DNA from: Bactericera cockerelli
Taxonomy: Eukaryota; Arthropoda; Insecta; Hemiptera; Triozidae
Assembly (NCBI GenBank): GCA_024516035.1
Contig: CM044965.1
Span: forward strand, 1-64,000
Reading direction: 5' to 3'
Length of the DNA stretch: 64,000 bases
This document shows, piece by piece, positions 20,402 through 31,266 of this stretch (the stretch's first letter is position 1; each line of letters opens with the position of its first letter). The notes under the pieces were generated by a model, which made no database searches, was not told the origin of the DNA, and worked only from the letters and a program-made list of their open reading frames with translations. The translations under genes and the position numbers were made by a program.

Positions 20402-20760
20402 TTTTAGAATAAATACCATCTAAGATAGACAATAGTAGAAAGTATCATCTGCAAGTGTTCGCAGTATAGACGATAAACACACTACCTACGTACATATGAA
20501 GTTGACCAGGTTCCATACTTCTGTACCTATTTGAAATACATAGTTCAAAAGTTCAACTAGGAAATGCTCTGGTTAAAGCGTCACATGGATGAGAATAGTC
20601 ATAATAATAAATAATAATTATACACTCTATTTTATACTGCCTGATGTGAGCTAAGTCATATACCAGCAGCTGTTTTTCTGTCATTAATTTATCTATGCTT
20701 GACAAGTTCAATAAATGAGAAAAGTCTATACATGTGGTGGGGTATCTCAAATCATGGATG
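20402..20760. other. no recognisable feature
   Basis: AT-rich sequence, no gene. Confidence 0.2.
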
Positions 20761-20885
20761 CCTCCACTACCTGGATTACCAGAGTAGCGCTCTAACCACT
20801 AGATTGAGTAGCACATACAAATATTTTAAGTCAGACCACTAAAGTTAAGCAACATCTTCGTGGAGAGGACTTGTGAACTAACATT
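20761..20885. repeat. SINE B head scrap and 5S-SINE scrap
   Basis: 20,761-20,816 is a minus-strand B head (TACCTGGATTACCAGAGTAG). 20,826-20,885 is 5S-like on the plus strand (CCACTAAAGTTAAGCAACAT). Confidence 0.6.
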
Positions 20886-20929
20886 TGAATTCATTTTTCA
20901 AATCATATTATGATTTAGCTATGGGTAAT

Positions 20930-21130
20930 TTGATTGGTGAGTAAATACATTATGGTCATTTAAAATAACAAAATTTTGGGAAGCACTGAGTCAAAGAAAA
21001 GATAACAGAAAGGCTATAGGTAATTTTACCTTTGAATGTTGGGTATATACAATTTAGCAAGTACTAAAAGATTACTGAAATCCAGGTCATCAATCACAAA
21101 GTTTGGGAAGCACTGATCGCAGGAAAAGAT
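20930..21130. repeat. short diverged duplication
   Basis: GGGAAGCACTGA followed by AAAAGAT(A/C)ACAGAA occurs at about 20,977 and 21,103. Confidence 0.5.
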
Positions 21131-21179
21131 CACAGAATGAAATCAAAGAATGGAATGAATGGCTTGGTCGGTATAAATT

Positions 21180-21370
21180 TAGATTGCATTCCTCAGGAAC
21201 AATTCTACCCACTTATATCATCCGTTTTCAACTTTTTGGCTTGCTGAACGTTCCAGCTCAAAATCCCCAAATCTCTCTTTTAACCGTCAAATTTAGTTTA
21301 AAAAAAAACCCAATCAGACGTGTTGTTTACCCAAATAACAAATATCCCAATCAGAGTGCAGTTGATTTGT
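21180..21370. mobile_element. decayed copy of the 33.6-kb MITE family
   Basis: CAAAATCCCCAAATCTCTCT, TTAACCGTCAAA and CAATCAGAGTGCAGTTG resemble the arms at 33,590-33,860, but the copy is strongly diverged. Confidence 0.4.
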
Positions 21371-21371
21371 G

Positions 21372-21660
21372 GATAATGTGGGGGCGCAGGTTTGTGAGTT
21401 ACCTGTGAATGGAGGGTATAACACCCCCGTCTTGACGACAAAGCAGTTGAAAGCGATGTTAACCCTAAATTTAAGAAAAAGAAAGCCTTCTGGAACGAAG
21501 TCGAGATGTCATTAAAGACGGAGGGTTTAAGCTCTATCTATTGGACACTCATAATTATTCTACCCAGCCTGGGTTGGATCGGAAATAGACAGCTTCAAGA
21601 GGGTCCAACTTGAATGTATACTGCTTGCTGGACGTTGCTTAACTTTAGTGTTCAGAGCCA
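21372..21660. repeat. two 5S-SINE pieces, opposite strands
   Basis: 21,372-21,472 (plus) is body and tail (GTTTGTGAGTTACCTGTGAA; AGTTGAAAGCGATGTTAACC). 21,550-21,660 (minus) is body plus 5S part (ACCCAGCCTGGGTTGGATCG; GACGTTGCTTAACTTTAGTG). Confidence 0.65.
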
Positions 21661-21734
21661 TGCTTTTAAGGTGAAGTAGAGAGAGCGTTGATTTGGGAAA
21701 AGGTAGGAGGAAAAAAGATTAGGTGAATTAAAAA

Positions 21735-21950
21735 GTGCACTGGTAGTCAAGTGGTTAAGGCGCTAGTCTGTTAATCCAGGTAGCGTAGGAATCCGTTGGT
21801 TCGAATCCCACCAAGTGTGGGAATTGTTCCTCATTAATTTGAGTTTGGCACCACAAAATGATAAGTCTCTGAGGGTCAGTTGGTAGAATATACTTTGAGC
21901 ATTAACCTCGCCTGGTGGTCGCCTTCCACCAAAGAGTGTTACTATTATCA
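21735..21950 (+). repeat. SINE B, full length
   Basis: GTGCACTGGTAGTCAAGTGG head, B box GTTGGTTCGAATCCCACC, and a tail with AACCTCGCCTGGTGGTCGCC ending in GTTACTATTA. Confidence 0.85.
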
Positions 21951-21972
21951 ATTGAGAGAATTAAGTAAATTG

Positions 21973-22000
21973 TTTTTTTTTTTTTTTTTTTTTTTTTTTC
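21973..22000. repeat. poly(T) run
   Basis: About 28 T residues. Confidence 0.95.
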
Positions 22001-22235
22001 CATTGAAATTGAAGACCACTGCTCAGAGAATCAGCCAAATGCACAACTTCTTAACAATCTTGGTCTGAAATTCTTTTACAGTTGCCATGGTAACCAAGAA
22101 CTATTGGCCAGTCTGGCAGATCGTGATCCAGCCAGTATAAGTGGGACTAAGCACGCTAAGAACTCTTTGTTCTCAACTAAATTTCAGCTCAGCTTGATTT
22201 GCAACTTGAGTAAGACAAATATGTATAACACACTG

Positions 22236-22389
22236 TTAAAGGGTTGGGTGGAAGAGATTGCCTGCGCTTTAGTTAGGACATCATCATCATCATAGGGTGG
22301 CGTCATCGTGAACGATGGTAGCCAGACAGTGGAGGAATGACTTCTACCACTGTCTTTACAAGTTGGGACATACAGATGATAAAATATAT
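22236..22389 (+). mobile_element. LINE-2-type 3' end, left part (stem deleted)
   Basis: GGGTTGGGTGGAAGAGATTG then CCTGCGCTTTAGTTAGGACA: half of the usual stem is missing. The right part (23,211-23,348) ends TCCTTTTAATAAAGGATTAA. A hAT element splits the copy. Confidence 0.6.
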
Positions 22390-23210
22390 GTATACAGTAG
22401 GGTTGCCAGACGTCCCGTATTTCCCGGGACGTCCCGTATTTTGGGCACTTTTCAAAATGTCCCGTACGGGACACGCGTGTCCCGTATTTTCCCCAGTTTC
22501 ACCATCTCCTCTGGTAATTTAGGTGATAATAAATTGATACAATACAGTAGGTATGTATATCATACTAAAATCATACTATAAATGAGGAGGAGGAAAATAG
22601 AACTCTAGCCTATTTTTCATTTCTTCATAATGTCATGTTTTCTTTAGAATCCACCATGAAAAAACTTGAATCAGACACCCTAACAGTTGTTGAAATGCAT
22701 GTTGAAATGACTAAATTGTTGAAGAGACTAGAACAAAGGATGAATGATAAATTCTTTGGAAGCCAAGCGAAGAAAATTATTGACAAAGTAAAGCCAGACC
22801 TAGCTGAATCAATGAAAACAGATTTCTCTACCTTTTATAGTAATGTAATTGCTTACCTGAAAAAAAGGTATGATTTCTCAGATAGTAATATCCTTTCAAT
22901 GTTATTGTTTATGAACCTAGATAAAGAAATTTGTTACTCTGAGTTAGTTGCGGCGGCGGAAGTTTTAAAAATCAACGTTGACGAAGATGTAATGTACGAA
23001 GAATTCCAAATATTAAAACCGAGTATTGAACAGATCTTTCCTAAAATAGACATTAATTCCCAAAATAAGTGGCAGTTGATTTTTAAAAATTTAAATTTAC
23101 AAAAAAAAAGGCCTTGTCCCGTATTTTCATCCAAAATCCCGTTTTTTTTGACGTTTTAGGTCTCTTGTCCCGTTTTGGGCTGGAAATGATCTGGCAACCC
23201 TAGTATACAG
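22390..23210. mobile_element. hAT element remnant with target duplication
   Basis: Terminal inverted repeats TAGGGTTGCCAGA (22,398) and TCTGGCAACCCTA (ending 23,202) are flanked by the perfect 8-bp duplication GTATACAG on both sides. Subterminal CCCGTATTT-type motifs and small palindromes (GACGTCCCG...CGGGACGTC) are typical. At 805 bp it is far shorter than an autonomous hAT and encodes only part of a transposase. Confidence 0.85.
22635..23159 (+). pseudogene. hAT transposase internal fragment
   Basis: A 174-codon open frame from an ATG inside the hAT element. The residues (for example MKKLESDTLTVVEMH and MNDKFFGSQAKKIID) resemble the helical region between the RNase H-like segments of hAT transposases as I recall them. 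The DNA-binding zinc finger, the catalytic D/D/E residues and the C-terminal dimerisation domain are not present. The frame ends in the right subterminal repeat, so the last 20 or so residues are not protein-derived. Not expected to be functional. Confidence 0.6.
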
Positions 23211-23370
23211 ATACATTTAATCTATGTTGTTCATATTTTCAATCTTTCCTTTTCTTCTTTATATTTTTCTGAATTTTGTATTTTACTTTTATAAATACTT
23301 GCTTGTACATAATTATGTCCTTTTAATAAAGGATTAAATAATAATAATGGTCTTTAGCCAGCGACGTCAA

Positions 23371-23465
23371 TGGTATCACAGGTTCTTGTCAGATCGCTGA
23401 ACTCGAGCAACGTCAAGCGAAGTCAGGATTTGGTGGGTGACCACTCAAAATTTGAACTCTTCTGA
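23371..23465 (+). repeat. 5S-headed SINE head
   Basis: GTTCTTGTCAGATCGCTGAA, GAGCAACGTCAAGCGAAGTC and GGTGGGTGACC match the 5S rRNA internal region closely. The body is only partly recognisable. Confidence 0.75.
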
Positions 23466-23469
23466 TGGT

Positions 23470-24267
23470 GAATATTATTGCCAGACTATAACCAACAGAA
23501 AAATCAGCCGGACCCTCTTGGAAAGTACCCGGACACACTCAATCGGAAACCGATCTCTGGCAACATTGCAAGAAATCTCAACAAGAAGAAAAGTCAAACC
23601 CGCTGATTTTCAAAATTGTCAAAATAATTTTAGAATTTGATTATTGAAGTATTTTAATTTTTATTCAATTCTACAAAAGTTTATTAACACAATAACGTAT
23701 TATCCTCCATATTCACATATCTGGGCACCAGTAGACTACAATCAATCAACCTCAATCTACAAATAACCCCAGGTAACTAACTCTTCATTTAAACTACACT
23801 AAGAACTACACAAAATTATTAATATTGTTTAAAAAACCACAAATATTCACATAATCCTGAATCAATTTAGAACTCCAAACTATAAATTTTATTATCTTTG
23901 TTTTTTCTTTTCATCTAATAACATACTGTGGCCAATCTCATATACATGACCGATAATATATGAGACAACAAATATTACAACTCACCACCGAATTTTAAAG
24001 TGTAAAACAAATTTACACTTGACATTATATTTTAAAATACTGATAACCAAAACCATAACTATTTAAACAACCTCCTCTTTACTAAGCATCAACCCATCAA
24101 ACATATTACTTTTTAGTCACTAAGAATGATCGGACACAATTATGACCACTAATATTTATATATTATAACATAATAAAATAAGTCTACAATAATAATAACA
24201 ATTTACACGTACTTTATTTTTAATCATAGTCAACCCCGATTGATAAACATCAATTAATACAATCAAC
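23470..24267 (+). other. LINE-1 5' flank or 5' UTR
   Basis: AT-rich. From about 23,640 the plus strand is A/C-rich as in LINE-1, so part is probably its 5' UTR. No boundary or promoter motif was identified. Confidence 0.35.
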
Positions 24268-25488
24268 ATGTCTTACAGCACTAGAAGCAGAAGTGAACAA
24301 AGACGTATCACACAAAAAAAACTGAATAATATAAGACAAATTAACTCAGACAGTGAAAATACAGACGAGAACATAATTACTTTAAAAAATAAAATTCTCA
24401 AAATATCCGAAAAAAACAATTTAGACCAACTCAAAACACTTTGTAATAACTTTTTTGATCTTGTGGACAGCAAAATCAACAACAAAAACCAACAAAACAA
24501 AATAGAAGCACTTGAAGAAAAAATCGAAGAACTATATTCAGAACAAAACAGTATGAGGGAAAAAATACATAATGATGAAGAAAGAATCAAAAGTATTATA
24601 GAAGACAGTACTTGTGAAATAAATGATTATAAAGATCAAATTCAACAGAAAGATAAAGACTTACAAGACCTTCATATCACAACTGCTTGTAGTCTAAACA
24701 ATCAACTTACAACAATAAAATCACAAGAAGAAGAACTAAAAAAAGTAGAGACCAAAATTTCAACCTTAGAGAAAGAAAATCAAAGTCTAATTGATAAAGT
24801 CAAAAAACTTGAAGAAGATAACAAAGGGCTACTCATCGCAACCAAAGGACTAAGAAAAATTATTGATGATCAAAAAAATAATCCAGAACAGCAGGATACT
24901 GACACAGACTCACAAGAAAGCATATCAAATAACTCTATGGCAACTGAATCATCCCTAGACCAAAGCCAACCTACATACAACCTAAATAACAAATACAATA
25001 ATGACCTAAGTTTCACAGAAGAACTAAACACACCTCCAAACACCCAAGTCACAAACGAAGAAAACAACACCTCAACAAAAAACAACAAGAAATTAATAAA
25101 CAAAAATCAAGATAAAACAGAAAACATCACTTCCCAAAGAGCTGGTCATAAAACAATTTACCCACTCGAACCCGAAATCCAAATTATCAACCCTTATAAT
25201 ACAAACATATCTCCAAACAATTCAATAACATACATGATACCCCATAATAATGAAGAAGATCTAAAATATGCGACACAAATTAAACTCACAGAACTAGAAG
25301 AAGAAATTAAACGGAATAGTAAGAGAATTGATGATATTGAAAACACCATCAAAACAAATAATACACTGAAAAGCCATCCAACCCCTAACAGGAAACAACA
25401 GAGCAGGCACCTTCTTTCGACAAAAAATATCTTTGTCGATCCAAAGGGGAAATTCGAACGCAGTTTTAAACACCATGCCTCAGAGTAA
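24268..25488 (+). CDS. LINE-1 ORF1: coiled-coil protein
   Basis: 406 codons from an ATG in good position. Residues about 60-220 are Lys/Glu/Leu/Asn-rich with a heptad-like pattern (for example EALEEKIEELYSEQ and ISTLEKENQSLIDKVKKLEE), so a long coiled coil is likely. The C-terminal half is Asn/Thr-rich, with a second short coiled coil near residue 340. I see no CCHC knuckle, PHD finger or RRM. Its position ahead of an esterase ORF and an EN-RT ORF makes it the probable RNA-binding/assembly protein of the element, but that is inferred from position only. The frame is intact. Confidence 0.7.
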   Translation: MSYSTRSRSEQRRITQKKLNNIRQINSDSENTDENIITLKNKILKISEKNNLDQLKTLCNNFFDLVDSKINNKNQQNKIEALEEKIEELYSEQNSMREKIHNDEERIKSIIEDSTCEINDYKDQIQQKDKDLQDLHITTACSLNNQLTTIKSQEEELKKVETKISTLEKENQSLIDKVKKLEEDNKGLLIATKGLRKIIDDQKNNPEQQDTDTDSQESISNNSMATESSLDQSQPTYNLNNKYNNDLSFTEELNTPPNTQVTNEENNTSTKNNKKLINKNQDKTENITSQRAGHKTIYPLEPEIQIINPYNTNISPNNSITYMIPHNNEEDLKYATQIKLTELEEEIKRNSKRIDDIENTIKTNNTLKSHPTPNRKQQSRHLLSTKNIFVDPKGKFERSFKHHASE

Positions 25489-25600
25489 GAGCATGCAAAG
25501 TGAGCTGGACTATTTTTCTTTTAAAAAACATTTCATTTGTACATTTTAAATAAAACATGATTAACATTTATATATTAAAAAAAAAAAAACCCCTAACAAC

Positions 25601-26758
25601 ATGAAAAGAAAATGTGTTATATTAGGAGACAGTCACTCCAAATTTCTGAAATCGGCTTTCACAAAACATGAAGATTTCATTTATAACACAGACTTACAGA
25701 TTGTAACAAGACCAGGTATTGGCTTCCAAGATGCATGCAATTTAATACCTAAAGCTCTAGATAAAGATGCCTTCCTCATTATATGTGCAGGAACAAATGA
25801 CATGTACAAAACAGAATTTCAAAAACTAAGCGAAGACATAAACAAACTAGGTGCTATAAACCAACAAGTGATAATAATATCAATACCCCCACAGCGTCAT
25901 CCACAAACAAACCATGATATTATAAACCTCAACACAAGAATAAAACATCACTCCAGATTATACAAAAATATAAGGATTCTCAACACCCATGCCTTTATCA
26001 AACCATACCACTTATCCTGGGATGGAATACATATGAGTAAAAGAGCCATTGAATGGATAGCAACCAAATTAATCACTATGTTAAATGATACAAACAAAAC
26101 GAAAAACTCAATGTACACCCATACAAATCCTCACAAAATACAATTCAAAACTCCAAACAAAATCCCTCCCAGAAATAAACCTGAAACTACTAATCAGAAA
26201 GCGGAGTACTATTCTCTGTCATACCAAAGAGATAATACTAAAAAACTAGCAAACCAACACAAATGGACAGTAAGAGATTACAAAAATAGAAAATACAATA
26301 ACCAGCTACAAACAGAATACAACAAACAGCGAAAAATAGACCACCAACAACACACATCAAATGTAACAACACCAACAACTCAGCAACAAAACCACAAAGA
26401 ACAAATACAAAAAAACCAGAAAACTAAAAGTAACAGCTTTAAAAATAACACAATGATAAAAAAATATACTCATAGCCATCTTCTTAAAACACCAGAAAAT
26501 TATTTTCCACAGACAAATCCAAATAATGAATCTCATTATAGCCCTCTCCTCAAAACTATAGAAAATAATTATGCCCAAACAAATCCCAATACTTGGTGGA
26601 ACACCCAACCTAATCAGTGGAATCTAAATGCTAGTCACAACCTTCAGCCAATACAAATGAATCCATACATCAATACTACAATCCCATACCATCACATTAA
26701 TCCAAATTTTTTTCTAAACCCATATCAACTAAACCATCCAAATATAAGAAGAATATAG
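25601..26758 (+). CDS. LINE-1 ORF2: SGNH/GDSL-type esterase
   Basis: 385 codons. Residues 1-160 have the SGNH blocks in order: GDSH at 9-12 (nucleophile Ser11), GTND at 64-67 (Asn66), DGIH at 141-144 (Asp141, His144). Esterase domains of this kind are known in ORF1 products of some CR1/L2-group LINEs. Here it is a separate ORF, 112 bp after the coiled-coil ORF. Residues 165-385 are Asn/His/Gln/Thr-rich with no domain. The frame is intact and the catalytic residues are kept. The substrate is unknown; lipid or acyl-ester hydrolysis is the family activity. Confidence 0.8.
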   Translation: MKRKCVILGDSHSKFLKSAFTKHEDFIYNTDLQIVTRPGIGFQDACNLIPKALDKDAFLIICAGTNDMYKTEFQKLSEDINKLGAINQQVIIISIPPQRHPQTNHDIINLNTRIKHHSRLYKNIRILNTHAFIKPYHLSWDGIHMSKRAIEWIATKLITMLNDTNKTKNSMYTHTNPHKIQFKTPNKIPPRNKPETTNQKAEYYSLSYQRDNTKKLANQHKWTVRDYKNRKYNNQLQTEYNKQRKIDHQQHTSNVTTPTTQQQNHKEQIQKNQKTKSNSFKNNTMIKKYTHSHLLKTPENYFPQTNPNNESHYSPLLKTIENNYAQTNPNTWWNTQPNQWNLNASHNLQPIQMNPYINTTIPYHHINPNFFLNPYQLNHPNIRRI

Positions 26759-26911
26759 AAACACATGACTCTACAAAAGAGCATAATAAACACACAAACA
26801 AATCACAACTAAACCCAAATGCTAAAATTTTCATTCCACATACAAACCCATTAGATTTACTCAGTACACCAAAATACACTGACAACAAAAATACAAACAA
26901 TATAAGTAACA

Positions 26912-27736
26912 TTGACACTACAACTAAAAATAAATATAAAACGAACCACAAAAAAAAACGCAAAAAATAAACTTATCAATCTTGAAACTAACTCCAAACA
27001 AAATCATACAACAGTACTTCATCAGAATGTCCAAAGTCTATTCAATAAACGAGAACAAATTGAAGTTTTTCTTGAAACTTTACAAAAAGACCATGGAATT
27101 AAAACCAACATAATATGTCTTTCCGAAACGTGGATGAAATTAGAAAACATTGCAAACTACAGTATACAAAATTATACACTAGCTAGTAACTACTGTCGAC
27201 AAAACATAAATGGACATGGAGGAGTATCCATATACATACAAAACAACACAAATTTTCAAAACCTTAACCTCAAAACAAAATGTGAAGATAAAATATTTGA
27301 ATACTGTGCTTCCTATTTGGTTGCAATTAATACAGTTATAATATGCATTTATCGATCTGACAGCCTAAACACCACTACACACATAAAGAAATTTATACAA
27401 AACTTAGAACATCTACTACATGAAATAGTACTACAATCACAAAAAGTTATAATTTCAGGAGACTTTAACATTAATTTTACAGGAGACTCCTGGGCAAAAA
27501 AGGAACTAGACGTCATGATCAAGACTTTTAACATAAATATAACAATTGATGAACCAACAAGAATAACAAGTGAAACACAATCTACAATAGATAACATCCT
27601 AACAAACATAGACAAAAATAACATTACATCCCACAATATATACTCAGGATTATCTGACCACAGCCACGCCCAAATCTTAACATATCATCACCCTAACAAG
27701 ATAAAAACTGTAAAAAAAAATAACAAGAACATTTAA
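26912..27736 (+). pseudogene. LINE-1 ORF3 part 1: APE-like endonuclease
   Basis: Holds the apurinic-type endonuclease motifs in order: HQNVQS (Asn), LSETW (catalytic Glu), CIYRS, SGDFNIN (Asp/Asn), STIDNI and LSDHSH (catalytic His). This enzyme nicks target DNA for target-primed reverse transcription. The frame ends at 27,736, just after a run of nine A (27,713-27,721). Reading continues into the RT in the +1 frame, as if the run has one A too many. The start is uncertain. Confidence 0.8.
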
Positions 27737-29000
27737 CAATAAAAACATAACTCATTTCAAAGAAGCCATTAGTGATATCAGCTGGTCAGACATCTACAAT
27801 ACTGAAAATGTTGATGAAAAGTATGAAATATTCATCACCAAACTAACCCATCTACTCAACAAACACTTCCCTAAAAAATTGAAAAATATGAAACACACCT
27901 CGCAAAATGATTGGATAACACCTGGAATAAGAAAATCATGTAAAACCAAGAGAATCCTATATGAAATAACACAAAAACACAAATCGGCTAATTTCTTTGA
28001 GTATTTTAAAAAATACAAATCTATCCTTAAAAATACAATTATAAAAGCTAAACAAATCTCAGCAATTAAAAAAATAAATGAATCTAAAAACAAATCTAAA
28101 ATAGTATGGAGTCTAATAGACAATAATCCTAAAAAAAGTAAAAAACAACAAATAGACTGGACTAAATTAAAAACACCTAACAATACAAATAACAATCTAA
28201 CCGATTTGGCTGAAAACTTCAACAACTTTTTCAAAAACTCAGCCAACTTTAGTACAAGAACAAATACTAAAAATATCCAAATATTAGGACCACCCATAGA
28301 AATTCCAATGGAAAAGTCACAAACAACATGCAAAGAAATTGAAAAAATCATCAATAACTTAGAAAATAAATATTCTACTGGTGATGACGAGATACCAATC
28401 CCCATAATTAAACCAATCTCTCACATTATCTCACCACCTCTATGCAATATAATAAATGCCTCCTTTTCACAAAGTACATTTCCCTCTAAACTAAAAAAAT
28501 CCATCATAACACCCATACACAAAAAAGGCTCAAAAGAAGACATAAATAACTTCAGACCCATTTCACTCTTATCCATATTTTCAAAAATAATTGAGAAAGT
28601 TGTCAAAAATCGGCTAGTTACCTTCCTTGAAAAAAACCACATACTAACACCTGAACAATACGGATTTCGGGACAGCCGTAACACCACAGACGCCATCGAC
28701 AACTTTTTGAACATGGTATACAAAAACATAGAGTCAAAAAACCAAATTTTAGGTGTATTTTGTGACTTAACAAAGGCCTTTGACAGTGTTAACCACAAAA
28801 AATTAATTAAAAAGCTAGAACATTATGGTATTCGTAATAAAAGTCTCCAATGGTTTGAATCTTACCTGTCAAATAGAACGCACAAAGTCAAACTTTCAAA
28901 ACCAAACCAGAACGACATTATTGAACACTATGAATCAAATTTTTGCAATTTAGATCGAGGAATACCCAAGGAACTGTATTGGGACCTGTGTTATTCATAA
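27722..29000 (+). pseudogene. LINE-1 ORF3 part 2: reverse transcriptase N-terminal half
   Basis: Continues from the endonuclease in a shifted frame (SWSDIYNTENVDEKYEIF linker). RT blocks seen: IITPIHKKGS, NNFRPISLLS, EQYGFRDSRNTTDAI and FCDLTKAFDSVNH (first catalytic Asp). The frame fails at RGIP, where CCC is followed by AAG. A fourth C would give the expected PQG. Conserved blocks are otherwise good. Confidence 0.8.
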
Positions 29001-29392
29001 TATATATCAATGACCTCAAACACTGTACAAACCAAGCCCTTTTCACCCTATTTGCAGACGATACCTCAATTCTAATAACCGACAAAAACAAAGATCAACT
29101 TAAGTATAAAGCAAACAATGTCCTAACAGCTGTGCATCAATGGTTCAGTATAAATGACCTATCATTAAACATGACAAAAACAATTTATATACAATTCAAT
29201 AGCCCAAATAATACCCCTGAAACCATTACACTATCTGAAATATCTTCAAAACCAACAATACAATCTACACAACAAACTCGATTCCTAGGAGTTATTCTCG
29301 ACCAAAATCTCACATGGAACAACCACCTAGACTTATTAAAATCAAAACTAGGATCAGCCATTTTTGCATTAAATCAGTCAGAAGAACAATAG
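28943..29392 (+). pseudogene. LINE-1 ORF3 part 3: RT palm with FADD
   Basis: TQGTVLGPVLFIIYINDL followed by LFADDTSI, the catalytic Asp pair, then the thumb region (TRFLGVILDQNLTWNNHL). It ends at 29,392 in a false stop. At about 29,366 an AAA that should be AAAA puts the downstream sequence in another frame. Confidence 0.8.
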
Positions 29393-29874
29393 GACCAGAA
29401 GCAGCCAAAGCAGCTTATCATGGCTATTTTCATAGCCTCATTGAATATGGCTTACCCTTCTGGGGAGCCAACAACCGTATAAAAGAGATTTTTACCCTCC
29501 AAAAAAAAGCTCTACGAGCTACACTAAATATTAAAAACCAAAGGACCAGCTGCAGAGGTAAATTTAAAAACAATAATATTTTAACAGTTGTAGGTAACTA
29601 CATACTCACAGTGTGCACTCTGATCCATAAAACTGTTGAAAATTATCCGCAGCTAAACCACAACCATCAAACAAGAAATAAACATAAGCTCATCATCCCC
29701 AGAGTAAAACACAACAGTTACGCATACATGGGAGTCAAACTCTACAACTCTATACCTGAACATACTAAACAACTAGAATTAAAATGGTTTAAATTAAAAT
29801 TAAAAGAACTAATAATGCACATAGAACCCTATTCAAATGAGGAATTTCTCACCAAAATTACAACAGAAAGATAG
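29366..29874 (+). pseudogene. LINE-1 ORF3 part 4: C-terminal region
   Basis: KSVRRTIGPEAAKAAYHGYF, LIEYGLPFWG and TLQKKALRA are typical of the post-RT region of many arthropod LINEs. Ends in a normal stop at 29,872-29,874. No RNase H domain is seen. Confidence 0.75.
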
Positions 29875-30157
29875 CAAAATTCGGAGAGAAAAAAAAAAAA
29901 ATAATTAAAGACACATAGACATATAAAGATAAACAACACTTTATGATAATTATATATTATATATTTCATTCTGCTCATTTGTTATTGTATTGTATTTTTT
30001 TTTTTTTTTTTTTTATTAATTATATGATTTTTTTTTTCTTCTTCTTTTTTTTATCATTGCTTTTTTTATTTTTTTTTATATTTATATATATATATCCTTG
30101 TACCACACATGTATTATGTTTAGCGTGCAAATAAAATCTTATCTTATCTTATCTTAT
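29875..30157 (+). other. LINE-1 3' UTR and ATCTT tail
   Basis: T-rich from 29,985, then AATAAAATCTTATCTTATCT: a possible polyadenylation signal merged with four ATCTT units, the kind of short tandem tail left by CR1/RTE-type target priming. Confidence 0.7.
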
Positions 30158-30300
30158 GAGAAGCTGCTTTAATGTGAGCTGCGACCAGTGGCGGAATTAT
30201 AGGCAAAAATAAGATATTAGGATATTGAAAGATTGGGAAAAATCCTATAATTCTGCGCTACCCACTAAAAATTGTGATATAATAACACAAAGAAACACAT
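30158..30300 (+). repeat. SINE E body, cut by LINE-1
   Basis: Begins GAGAAGCTGCTTTAATGTGA, mid-body compared with 12,102, and ends ACCCACTAAAAATTGTGATA. The missing upstream part was presumably displaced by the LINE-1 insertion. Confidence 0.7.
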
Positions 30301-30560
30301 TTATTTATTTATATGACAGAACATCATAAGTCCAGCGACTAAAGTCTAACAATAATTATTACAACAACAATAATAATAATAATAATAATGGTGGAACTAC
30401 AACAGTAACAACAACAACAATTTCTGTTGCGAATGTGATGACCTCTTGCAAAAAATGTGCAATTTTTCTGCCGAGTTCAGAACACTACCCGAGAGATGGC
30501 GACTAATGTCAAGGCCATGACACACATACCAGACGAAGATCTTCATATAGAACCGCAAAT
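30301..30560. other. low-complexity flank
   Basis: AATAAT and ACAACA runs at 30,355-30,420, then unique sequence leading into the minisatellite. Confidence 0.4.
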
Positions 30561-31210
30561 ACCACCAGTATGTAACCAATGCTTGTCGTGTAGGTACTAT
30601 TGACATTTTCCACAGAGAAGAGTTAGAAGAGGTAGAAGATAGACAAATCTGAATGGATTAGGTGGTAGAGACCAAATACCACCAGTATGTAACCAATGCT
30701 TGTCGTGTAGGTACTATTGACATTTTCCACAAAGAAGAGGCAGATGACAAGTCTGAATGGATTATAGGTGGTAGAGGCAAATTACCACCAGTATGTAACC
30801 AATGCTTGTCGTGTAGGTACTATTGACATTTTCCACAAAAAAGAGGCAGAAGACAAATCTGAATGGATTAGGTGGTAGAGACCAAATACCACCAGTATGT
30901 AACCAATGCTTGTCGTGTAGGTACTATTGACATTTTCCACAGAGAAGAGTTAGAAGAGGTAGAAGATAGACAAATCTGAATGGATTAGGTGGTAGAGGCA
31001 AATTACCACCAGTATGTAACCAATGCTTGTCGTGTAGGTACTATTGACATATTCCACAAAGAAGAGGCAGAAGACAAATCAGAATGGATTAGGTGGTAGA
31101 GGCCAAATACCACCAGTATGTAACCAATGCTTGTCGTGTAGGTACTATTGACATTTTCCACAGAGAAGAGGCAGAAGACAAATCTGAATAGATCAGGTGG
31201 TAGAGGCCAA
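30561..31210. repeat. minisatellite, six copies of 104-117 bp
   Basis: Units begin ACCACCAGTATGTAACCAAT at 30,561, 30,678, 30,784, 30,888, 31,005 and 31,109. Spacings are 117, 106, 104, 117 and 104. The long units have an extra GAGTTAGAAGAGGTA-type segment after TTTTCCACAGAGAA. Low divergence between units suggests recent homogenisation. Confidence 0.9.
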
Positions 31211-31266
31211 ATATCTTAATTACGTGATATAAAAAATTACTTGCTTTTCTAAATTATTCCTTAACT

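Larger units (their letters stand above)
24268..30157 (+). mobile_element. LINE-1: APE-type non-LTR retrotransposon with three ORFs
   Basis: In order: coiled-coil ORF (24,268), SGNH-esterase ORF (25,601), endonuclease-reverse transcriptase (from about 26,912, three frameshifts), T-rich 3' UTR, then an AATCTTATCTTATCTTATC tail at 30,137. Coding strand is markedly A-rich. Layout and C-terminal part fit the Jockey/CR1 group; clade not decided. The 5' end is not fixed. The 3' tail abuts the inside of a SINE E copy. Confidence 0.85.
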
